Assembly: GCF_049587675.1 (NCBI RefSeq)
Contig: NZ_JBAVEJ010000137.1
Coordinates: 1-16,087, forward strand
Source of the DNA: Sulfuricaulis sp049587675
GTDB taxonomy: Bacteria > Pseudomonadota > Gammaproteobacteria > Acidiferrobacterales > Sulfurifustaceae
Reading direction: 5' to 3'
Length of the DNA: 16,087 bases
Positions within the stretch are counted from its first letter, which is position 1, and every line of letters starts with the position of its first letter. The position numbers and the translations under genes were made by a program. The notes under the pieces are model-generated. The model saw only the letters and a program-made list of their open reading frames with translations. It was not told where the DNA came from and made no database searches. Below, one piece after another: positions 1 through 5,589 of the stretch.

Positions 1-165
1 GCCCAGCACCAAGCCGATGCGCGGCCGCCGCGCCGCGGACGATTCATCTGCCGCCAGGACAGTCGGTGCCGGCAACATGCACAAAACTGCCAACGCCAGG
101 GCCGAAAGCCTGATCGCCCACCGATTCCTATTATTACTTGAGCAGACTGGTGATGTCCGCCGCAT
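1..165 (-). CDS. Patatin-like phospholipase, exported (5' part only, runs off left edge)
   Basis: Reading the minus strand from the ATG at 165-163 gives 55 codons open to the window edge. A strong ribosome site, AAGGAGGGG, lies just upstream, which fixes the start. The first ~38 residues form a long signal peptide: a polar, Arg-containing start, a hydrophobic stretch (LSALALAVL) and a likely cleavage near VLAA. The mature part begins with RRPRIGLVLG, which is how patatin domains begin just before the glycine-rich oxyanion loop (GGGxxG/A). That loop and the GxSxG serine are outside the window. The signal peptide directly followed by a patatin domain is the layout of PlpD-like type Vd autotransporters and of periplasmic patatins; the C-terminus would decide between them. 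The assignment rests on about ten diagnostic residues. Confidence 0.65.
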   Translation of the reverse strand, partial: MRRTSPVCSSNNRNRWAIRLSALALAVLCMLPAPTVLAADESSAARRPRIGLVLG

Positions 166-300
166 GGAACCCCTCCTTCTTATTATGTCAGAACGAACGA
201 GCGCAGCGAGCAGGGCTTCATTATCGTCGCGTATGCTTCCGTCGTGTGCAAGCAGTTTCTCAAAGATGCCTCTATGCGTCTACGGAGACTGTGGCTAATT

Positions 301-393
301 CCGTTCGCCCTCAGCCTGTCGAAGGGCGGTTGATGCAATTCCCTGATTCAGTGGCATCCTCTGTTCATGGTTCGACAAGCTCACCACGAACGG
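301..393. repeat. Inverted pair of REP-like palindromic units
   Basis: Unit 1 (301-329) begins CCGTTCGCCCTCAGCCTGTC on the plus strand. Unit 2 (363-393) is the same type on the minus strand and begins CCGTTCGTGGTGAGCTTGTC. Each unit can fold on itself (CGCCCT...AGGGCG in unit 1, GTTCGTGGT...ACCATGAAC in unit 2), and the two face each other across a 33-bp gap. Short imperfect palindromes of this kind (CCGTTCG...GAGC.TGTCGAA) are scattered between genes in many beta- and gammaproteobacteria. The pair lies just after the stop of the DUF4105 gene and before the patatin gene, so it may act as a transcription barrier or as a substrate for a REP-associated transposase. No such transposase is in the window. 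Confidence 0.6.
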
Positions 394-413
394 TGGGATT
401 AATCAAAGCTCCC

Positions 414-1514
414 CTAATGGGAAGCGGATAACTTTGCCTCCGGCAATCCTGCACGGATTTGCCGGGAGAAATCCGCGGCCTTGTCCGCCGCCTGAGCGCG
501 CGCGTTGACATGCGCGCGGCGCTGAAGCTCGGCGAACGGCAGACTGCTGTCGAGTCTCCCGATCTCGTACAGATATTCGGGCACGTAGCCGCTCGCCAGG
601 ATCTTCCAGGAGAGAGGCGGATGACCCGGGTTGATACGCGTATGCATCCAGATCGCGGTGGTGCAATTGGTCGTGAGCGTGTTGTACCACTCCGGCCGGT
701 CCTTGAGAGCGTTGATCTCCTTGATGTATTGGAGAAACAAGTGGCGCGCATTCTCGATCGGGCCATACAGGCGATAGACGTAGACATCCTCCGGCGGGTC
801 CTTGCGGTAGTTGGTGCGCAGGCGGATTACGTCGCGCTCGTCAGCCACGACATAATAGAGTTCGTACTGCCGGAAGAATCCTTCTATCGTCGAATAGGCC
901 TCGCCGCGTTCCTTGCGCGTTTCGATGGAGATGGCAAGATGATCCCCGCCCTCGAAGTCGAAACTCAGAAAAATGTGGGCGACGGCCGGCCCCATCCAGT
1001 AGGTAGCGATAAGGTCCACCCCATCGAGCTTGCGCAGGTCGAAGGTCTTGTCGTAGTACCCGGGAGTGAAGTCGGTTTCGGTCCGGTAGTCGAAATTGCG
1101 GATGTTGTGCACCGTGATCCGGTCGCCGTCGATGCTGGCATACGGCAGGACCGCGACGTCCGGTTGCCAGTCGCGGTCGTTGGAGGGCTCGATGGCTCGC
1201 CACGACAATAGCACCACGGCGAACAACGCAAGATAAACCGTGAATGCGCGCCAGCGCCACCGCGGCAGCGCGAACCCAACAAGGCCGATCAGGGACGCCA
1301 GCGCAAACGCGGCAGCGAGTCCCGTCCGCAGGGTAAGGCTCTCGTGGTCGAAGTAATAGAGAGCCAGCACACCCCAAGCGGCCATGCAAACCAGGAGCAG
1401 CCCCACGAATACTGTGCCGGCGAGCCTGGCGATCCGTTTCAACGGCGGCGCCGGAGGCTTATTGCGGGCCACGGAAGGACCAGCGGTGTTGCTCGCACGA
1501 TTGCGCACAGACAT
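414..1514 (-). CDS. DUF4105 / Lnb N-terminal-like membrane-anchored protein
   Basis: This 366-residue protein has three predicted membrane segments near the N-terminus (about residues 29-54, 62-83 and 88-105), followed by a large domain from about residue 115. That domain matches the DUF4105 (Lnb N-terminal periplasmic) family. H180 in AVAHIFLSF and C284 in YNTLTTNCTT are the His and Cys positions expected to be conserved there. Lnb of some Firmicutes is a lipoprotein acyl-transfer enzyme; the function of proteobacterial DUF4105 proteins is unsettled, so only a possible thiol-dependent envelope activity is suggested. The start has a modest ribosome site (GGAG 8 nt upstream). The gene stands alone, about 170 nt downstream of one copy of the 180-bp repeated regulatory block. 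Family assignment is fairly sure, activity is not. Confidence 0.8.
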   Translation of the reverse strand: MSVRNRASNTAGPSVARNKPPAPPLKRIARLAGTVFVGLLLVCMAAWGVLALYYFDHESLTLRTGLAAAFALASLIGLVGFALPRWRWRAFTVYLALFAVVLLSWRAIEPSNDRDWQPDVAVLPYASIDGDRITVHNIRNFDYRTETDFTPGYYDKTFDLRKLDGVDLIATYWMGPAVAHIFLSFDFEGGDHLAISIETRKERGEAYSTIEGFFRQYELYYVVADERDVIRLRTNYRKDPPEDVYVYRLYGPIENARHLFLQYIKEINALKDRPEWYNTLTTNCTTAIWMHTRINPGHPPLSWKILASGYVPEYLYEIGRLDSSLPFAELQRRAHVNARAQAADKAADFSRQIRAGLPEAKLSASH

Positions 1515-1684
1515 GGTCTCGCTCCACCGTCGATCAGACTGCCATTATGCTACGTACCGCTCACGCGGGAATGGCGAATGAATTCCGGCCTTAACGGGTG
1601 TCAAAATAGTTCGCAACGCCACCGGAACATATTGAGTTCCGCCTGACCTGCTAGCAAGGATACTCCTCACGCGCGGCATCAGAA

Positions 1685-1702
1685 ATTGGACTTTGGTCTA
1701 AT
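1685..1702. promoter_or_regulatory. 18-bp dyad, putative operator (copy 1)
   Basis: The sequence ATTGGACTTTGGTCTAAT is a near-perfect inverted repeat of the form ATTRGAC-N4-GTCYAAT. It recurs with one change at 2902-2919. It lies just downstream of a possible -10 box, so if that promoter is real the site would overlap the transcription start, a usual place for a repressor. LuxR/FixJ-type response regulators and other dimeric factors bind dyads of this size; the actual protein is unknown. Confidence 0.5.
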
Positions 1703-1705
1703 ATG

Positions 1706-1734
1706 GCAATAATCTGGTCAATAGCACCTGACAA
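1706..1734 (-). promoter_or_regulatory. Possible sigma70-type promoter (copy 1)
   Basis: On the minus strand TTGTCA (1734-1729) and TATTGC (1711-1706) are separated by 17 bp. The same two hexamers at the same spacing occur in copy 2, although the spacer has diverged there. The -10 match is only fair. Transcription would start inside the adjacent dyad and leave a leader of about 185 nt before the DUF4105 start codon. Confidence 0.4.
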
Positions 1735-1908
1735 AATGAAATTTTCCGCCGGTTTATCTCGAGAGCCAGGGGACCTCTGATTGTGCCGGCTCACCGGCAG
1801 AGCAACGGTTGCGCGGGCATTCGCCGTTATTGGCGAACCGGACCAGGCATACCTAAATGTATGCAATATGGCGGGTGTTCGACCGGCAATGCCATGGTGC
1901 ACGCCGCA

Positions 1909-1941
1909 CGCAGGCAGGACGCGAGTTTATTCCTGCCTGCG
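1909..1941 (-). terminator. Perfect 11-bp stem-loop downstream of outer-membrane protein gene
   Basis: CGCAGGCAGGA and TCCTGCCTGCG form a perfect 11-bp stem around an 11-nt loop, about 40 nt after the stop of the gene ending at 1982. There is no run of T after the stem on either strand, so it is not a textbook intrinsic terminator. It could still stabilise the 3' end or work with Rho, or be a protein-binding palindrome. Confidence 0.45.
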
Positions 1942-1981
1942 CCGTGGTGGCATCGCTGAGAATAGGACCAACCGGCCACCT

Positions 1982-2818
1982 CTAGAATGACGCTGTCATG
2001 AACGCGATCGGCCCCTGAAAGACCATCTTCGCCGAGCCATGCCAGTTCGTATTGTCGACCGACACATCGATGTTCAGGGTGCGTGTGCCCAACCCGAAGC
2101 CGACGTTGCGAAATGGCTGATACAACACATCAATCGCCATGTTCCGGATGTCGCCCGAATAAGCACCGTACGACAACGACAGCCAGTCGGTACGCATCGA
2201 CAGTGCCCACTGGTTCGTGAGGGCGAAAAGTCCGTACAGATTCACCACTGGCAGCGGCGCCAGCACGTCCGCCCCCTCCGCCCCTTGAGCCCCGGCGTTG
2301 ACATCCGCCTTCATCTTAGCCACGTGCGCACCAAAGCCGAGACCCAGCTCCTTGTCGCGCGTCTTGAAGAACGAATAACCGGCGCTCAAACGAAAATCGG
2401 AGAAGTCGTACGTCGAGTCAACCGTGGCACCTTTCGTGAACGTTTGATCGCCCCAGGTGACATCCGCAGCGAGTGTCCGCGTCGCATCCCGCGAGAGACT
2501 GAAGTACTCCGCTTCCATCCGCCAACGTTCGGTAAAGCGCCAGCGGAAACCGGCGAACCCCACCAGATTCCGGTCATCGAGGCCGAGTGTGTCCTCGAAA
2601 TTCACGCCCACGCCCGAACCGCCGCCGGATGGCGTCAGGAGCGCAGTGGTGGTGGTCTTTGGAGAGTAGGCACCGAGAACAAACGTAAAGGGATCGCGGA
2701 GCGCCGGATGATTCGGAATCGGCTCGCCAGGCGGCGTCGCATCCGCCGCCGCGGCAACCCCGACATGAAGGCCGCCCAACACCGTCAACACCGTAAGCCA
2801 GCATCTTGTCTGCGTCAT
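1982..2818 (-). CDS. Small outer-membrane beta-barrel protein
   Basis: The start at 2818 is preferred over the upstream in-frame ATG at 2884 because AGGAG lies 8 nt in front of it and it opens a clean signal peptide (TVLTVLGGLHVGVAAA, cleaved near residue 25). The 278-residue product has alternating hydrophobic/polar strands with many aromatic residues, for example WRMEAEYFSLSR, FRLSAGYSFF and WALSMRTDWLSLSYG, and ends in phenylalanine as BAM-dependent barrels do. About eight to ten strands fit the length. There is no recognisable substrate motif, so the role (small porin, adhesin or structural barrel) is open. The gene is monocistronic, preceded by the second copy of the 180-bp regulatory block and followed by a strong hairpin. 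Confidence 0.75.
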   Translation of the reverse strand: MTQTRCWLTVLTVLGGLHVGVAAAADATPPGEPIPNHPALRDPFTFVLGAYSPKTTTTALLTPSGGGSGVGVNFEDTLGLDDRNLVGFAGFRWRFTERWRMEAEYFSLSRDATRTLAADVTWGDQTFTKGATVDSTYDFSDFRLSAGYSFFKTRDKELGLGFGAHVAKMKADVNAGAQGAEGADVLAPLPVVNLYGLFALTNQWALSMRTDWLSLSYGAYSGDIRNMAIDVLYQPFRNVGFGLGTRTLNIDVSVDNTNWHGSAKMVFQGPIAFMTASF

Positions 2819-2901
2819 TGGTGATCTCCTTTTTCGGTTTGGATTGCGCGTCGACTTGGGATACGACTGGAAATTGTTGCACAAAACGTGCTGCGTTAGG
2901 C

Positions 2902-2919
2902 ATTGGGCTTTGGTCTAAT
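2902..2919. promoter_or_regulatory. 18-bp dyad, putative operator (copy 2)
   Basis: ATTGGGCTTTGGTCTAAT repeats the dyad at 1685-1702 with a single change in the left arm. It has the same position relative to the putative -10 box in both copies, and lies 84 nt upstream of the barrel start codon. Confidence 0.5.
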
Positions 2920-2922
2920 ACG

Positions 2923-2951
2923 GCAATAGTCTCGCTAATAGCACCTGACAA
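2923..2951 (-). promoter_or_regulatory. Possible sigma70-type promoter (copy 2)
   Basis: On the minus strand TTGTCA (2951-2946), a 17-bp spacer and TATTGC (2928-2923) repeat the arrangement in copy 1. The hexamers are identical while the spacer differs at several positions, which suggests selection on the boxes. The start of transcription would fall within the dyad, giving a leader of about 95 nt before the outer-membrane protein gene. Confidence 0.4.
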
Positions 2952-3211
2952 AATGGGATTTCCCCCTCCCCCGATTTGTCTGGAGAGCCAGGAAACCTCT
3001 GATTGTGCCGGCTCACCGGCTGAGTAACGGTTCCGCGGGCATTCACCGTTATGGGCGAACCGGACCCGGCATACCTTATATATACACTTCAGACTGACGG
3101 TGTTCCGGAAGGCGACCCAAGGCAACTCCGGTTTCGGCGCCGTTGGCCGTCCTGCAGACGGCGGACAACTGCGGTATGCTGAATTTTGAACCCACATTCG
3201 GTAACCGCTTT

Positions 3212-3337
3212 ATGAACTGCAACCACGATCAGTCCGACCTCATTCCAGGTGTCCAGTGGCTGCGTCACTATCCAAAGGCGTGGCTGCAGCCGGACATCAC
3301 GGCCGGCCTGACGACGGCCCGGGTGATTACAAAATGA
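3212..3337 (+). pseudogene. N-terminal remnant of a SulP-family anion permease
   Basis: The 41-codon reading frame contains IPGVQWLRHYPKAWLQPDI followed by TAGLTTARVITK and a stop. SulP permeases (sulfate and bicarbonate transporters) open in just this way: a (L/I)P...WL..Y....L..D..AGLT segment leading into the first membrane helix with an IP..(M/L)AYA motif. Here the frame stops within that motif, so at most about 7% of a usual 500-600 residue permease remains. The TGA stop (3335-3337) overlaps the ATG of the ion-channel gene at 3334 as ATGA. No good ribosome site precedes the ATG at 3212, so whether it is translated is unclear. It may be a deletion scar or a retained leader that couples translation to the channel gene. 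Confidence 0.6.
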
Positions 3338-4014
3338 AACATCGCATCGGAGATGGAATGCTGCGCTTCTGGGCCGAGGACCGTGGCCTCTCCATCTTCC
3401 TTGTACTGCTGGCCGCCGTCGTGTTCGTGCTGCCGGTGTTCGGTCGTCCCGGGCCGCTGGACTCGCTCGCCGGCGACATCACGTTCTCGGCACTGCTCGT
3501 GGCCGGCGCACTGACCTTGTCCGAGCGCCGCTGGCTGCGCTGGGCCGTGCCACCGTTCGCCGCGATCGCAGTGCTGATACGCTGGGCCGGCGTGGCCACG
3601 GGTTCCGGCGATCTCGTCGCGTGGCGCGAACTTTCCACGCTGGTGACACTCATGCTGTTCACCGCGGTGGTAATTGGACAGGTCTATCGGAGCGGTCCAG
3701 TGACGTATCACCGTATCCTGGGCGCGGTGGCCGTGTACCTGTTGCTCGGCCTCACCTGGGCCAACGCCTACGCGTTCCTGCATGAACTGCGCCCGAACGC
3801 CTTCGCCGGCTCGCTCGGCGATGGGGTCATCTCGCAGACCTGGATCTACTACAGTTTTGTCACGCTCACGACCGTGGGCTACGGTGACATCACTCCGGTG
3901 CATCCGGTGGCACGTTCACTCGCGATCGGCGAGGCACTGACGGGGCAGCTTTATCTCGCCATCACACTCGCGCGCCTGGTGTCACTGCACGTGAGTACGC
4001 GAGCGAAAAGCTGA
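3334..4014 (+). CDS. Two-pore-helix type ion channel family protein (K+-selective filter)
   Basis: The 226-residue protein has five to six hydrophobic segments (about residues 19-36, 49-62, 70-88, 101-117, 128-148) before a pore helix and the potassium selectivity filter TVGYGD at residues 180-185, followed by a last membrane helix (about 194-216). This places it in the Ion_trans_2 / voltage-gated-like potassium channel group, without a cytoplasmic RCK or cyclic-nucleotide domain. The start at 3334 overlaps the stop of the SulP scrap; an in-frame extension to 3256 is possible but its residues look unlike a membrane protein and carry no family signal. Initiation at codon 9 (MLRFW, 3358) is an alternative. 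The gene converges on the efflux operon. Likely role: potassium flux or membrane potential at the inner membrane. Confidence 0.8.
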   Translation: MKHRIGDGMLRFWAEDRGLSIFLVLLAAVVFVLPVFGRPGPLDSLAGDITFSALLVAGALTLSERRWLRWAVPPFAAIAVLIRWAGVATGSGDLVAWRELSTLVTLMLFTAVVIGQVYRSGPVTYHRILGAVAVYLLLGLTWANAYAFLHELRPNAFAGSLGDGVISQTWIYYSFVTLTTVGYGDITPVHPVARSLAIGEALTGQLYLAITLARLVSLHVSTRAKS

Positions 4015-4103
4015 GGCTTACAGCGAACTGCGGTTTACCCGGCGAACAGCGCTGGCATAGATGACATCCCGGGCCGTCCGCTGTTGGTTCCTAGCCGGTT
4101 TGC

Positions 4104-5588
4104 CTACGGCGCAACTGCGCCACCGGCGGCGCCTTGCGTGGCGGCTGCCGCGGTCGCCGGCCCCTGCGTCTGGCCGCTCGGCGTCGCCAACGGATCGGCC
4201 AGATCCAGCCAACCGCCGCCAAACGCCTTGTAGACGTTGATAAGCTCCGCGTAGCGTTCGGCCTGGGCGCGTACCGCGGCGAGCTCGGAACCGAACAGCT
4301 CGTTCTCGGCATACAGCACCTCGAGGTAGCTCGCCGTGCCGTTGTCGAAGCGCAGCCGTGACAGGCGTGCGTATTCGCGCAGGGCTTCGACCCGCTTGTC
4401 CAGCGCCACGAACTCCTCGCCTTTTTTTTGCGAACCGACCAGCGCGTCGTTGGTTTCGCGCAGCGCGTTCTGGATGACCTGCTGGTAGAAGATCAAGGCT
4501 TCACGCTGTCCGGCCTTGGCGGCCGCCACCTGGCCGGACACCGTGCCAAAGGTGAAGAGCGGGCCAGCCAAGGTCGCGGCCAGGGAGCCGCTCGCCGCCG
4601 GGGAAGTTCCGAAATCGCTCAGCGCTGTGCTCACCGAACCGGCCAGACCGGTGATCGAGAAGCTCGGAAAATAGAGCGCCTTGGCCGCTCCGATGCTGGC
4701 GTTGGCGGCGACCAGATTCTGCTCCGCCTGCAAGACGTCGGGGCGGCGCTCAAGCAACGACGCCGGGAGGTCGCCGGGCACCGGCGGCAACACGAGCTGC
4801 GCAATGATCTTGCCGCGCGGGATCGCTCCGGGATTGCGGCCGATCAGGATCGAGATCAGGTTCTCCTGCACCGCTACTTGGCGCTCGAGGGAAGGCACCG
4901 CGGCGAGCGCCTGCTGATACTGCGATTGGACCTGGGAGAGCTCGACCAGCGACACTACCCCGCCCTTATAGCGCAGTTCGAATAGCGCCAGAGTATCCGC
5001 GTAGTTCTTGGCCGTGGCGCGGGCAATCTCGAGCTGGCGGTCGAGGGCGCGCAGCCCGATGTAACTCGTCGCTACCGTCGTGACCACCGACAGGATCACG
5101 CCGCGACGCGCCTGTTCGCTCGCCATCACGTTGGCCTGCGCCGCCTCACTCAGCCGGCGCACGCGACCGAACAGATCGATCTCCCACGCCGCAGTCAGCC
5201 CGCCCTGGTAAAGGTTGTAATAGGGATCGGTGCCCGATGGCAGTGGCGTGACACCGACCTCGCTCGCGCGGTTGCGGCTCGCATCGAGGTTGTAGCCGAT
5301 CTGCGGGAAGAACTGCCCGCGCGTAGTCGTGAGTGCGCCGAGAAAGCGGTCAACGCGCGCGGCGGCGATGGCAAGATCCTTGTTCTCACGCAGTGCGACA
5401 TCAATGAGCTGGTTCAGGGCCGGATCATCGAACTGCTGCCACCAGCGCGTGTTGGCGACCTCCGCGGCGTAGGAATACTCGACACGCCACGCCTCTGGGG
5501 TCTCTACCACCGGACGCCGGTAGTCCGGCCCGACAGCACAGCCCGCCGTCAGCGTGATGAGCAAGATTGATAAGAGCAAACGCTTCAT
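4104..5588 (-). CDS. RND efflux outer-membrane factor, OprM/NodT family lipoprotein
   Basis: Residues 1-17 are a lipoprotein signal (MKRLLLSILLITLTAGC) with lipobox TAGC and acylated C17, followed by the family hallmark AVGPDYRRP. The 494-residue length and the two outer-membrane-efflux repeats, with ALP-type motifs (GDLPASLLERRPDVLQAEQNL, quoted here in part as LLERRPDVLQAEQNL), fit the TolC/OprM trimeric channel. The start at 5588 is chosen because it begins the signal peptide, follows AAGGA, and sits one base after the stop of the pump gene; a longer frame exists but lies inside the pump gene. It is the last gene of the operon and would form the exit duct. An unbroken run of eight A (coding strand) lies at 4429-4422, a possible slippage site. 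Confidence in family is high; substrate is unknown. Confidence 0.93.
   Translation of the reverse strand: MKRLLLSILLITLTAGCAVGPDYRRPVVETPEAWRVEYSYAAEVANTRWWQQFDDPALNQLIDVALRENKDLAIAAARVDRFLGALTTTRGQFFPQIGYNLDASRNRASEVGVTPLPSGTDPYYNLYQGGLTAAWEIDLFGRVRRLSEAAQANVMASEQARRGVILSVVTTVATSYIGLRALDRQLEIARATAKNYADTLALFELRYKGGVVSLVELSQVQSQYQQALAAVPSLERQVAVQENLISILIGRNPGAIPRGKIIAQLVLPPVPGDLPASLLERRPDVLQAEQNLVAANASIGAAKALYFPSFSITGLAGSVSTALSDFGTSPAASGSLAATLAGPLFTFGTVSGQVAAAKAGQREALIFYQQVIQNALRETNDALVGSQKKGEEFVALDKRVEALREYARLSRLRFDNGTASYLEVLYAENELFGSELAAVRAQAERYAELINVYKAFGGGWLDLADPLATPSGQTQGPATAAAATQGAAGGAVAP
4422..4429 (-). repeat. A8 homopolymer inside the outer-membrane factor gene
   Basis: Eight A residues on the coding strand (codons CAA AAA AAA) stand out in an otherwise GC-rich gene, in the part encoding SQKKGEEF. 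In this copy the frame is open. Such runs can gain or lose a base, or let ribosomes slip by one base. Confidence 0.6.
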
Positions 5589-5589
5589 C

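Larger units (their letters stand above)
1685..1862 (-). repeat. Duplicated regulatory block, copy 1 (upstream of DUF4105 gene)
   Basis: This stretch aligns end to end with 2902-3082 in the same orientation, at roughly 85% identity by eye, with a short length difference near 1745. Shared parts include an 18-bp dyad (1685-1702), a TTGTCA/TATTGC pair with a 17-bp spacer, a 5-bp GCCGG/CCGGC hairpin (1785-1798, one extra T-A pair in this copy) and a 6-bp TTCGCC/GGCGAA hairpin (1820-1837). It lies in the 467-bp gap between the DUF4105 gene and the outer-membrane protein gene. The rest of that gap shows no convincing gene. Both copies sit upstream of a minus-strand gene, so a shared promoter or leader is the simplest reading; a small mobile repeat is the alternative. 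Confidence 0.75.
2902..3082 (-). repeat. Duplicated regulatory block, copy 2 (upstream of outer-membrane protein gene)
   Basis: This is the second copy of the block at 1685-1862, in the same orientation and 84 nt upstream of the barrel gene start. The GCCGG/CCGGC hairpin (3007-3020) is unchanged. The inner hairpin (3042-3059) has one stem position altered from G-C in copy 1 to G-U here, which keeps the pairing if the transcript is RNA. It fills much of the 393-bp space between the barrel gene and the plus-strand SulP scrap. The remainder, 3083-3211, is AT-rich at 3076-3086 but holds nothing else I recognise. Confidence 0.75.

Noticed and set aside
191..225. Possible promoter for the patatin gene (GATAAT at 220-225 on the minus strand) and a GCGCAGCGAGC-like motif beside it
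   Set aside because: The only TTGCAC upstream is 20 bp away, outside normal spacing, and the GC-rich motif is not a true palindrome.
459..1211. 250-codon plus-strand open frame over the DUF4105 gene
   Set aside because: Antisense to a well-supported gene; low-complexity charged protein with no motif and no signal. Typical of high-GC DNA.
1651..1902. 83-codon minus-strand frame in the gap, similar to part of a frame at 2574-3197
   Set aside because: The similarity comes from the duplicated non-coding block; the two frames do not share start, end or coding-like substitution patterns, and the block contains gaps that shift frame.
4045..4085. AACAGCG...CGCTGTT inverted repeat between the converging channel and efflux operons
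   Set aside because: Seven pairs around a 27-nt loop with no T-run; too weak to call a terminator.
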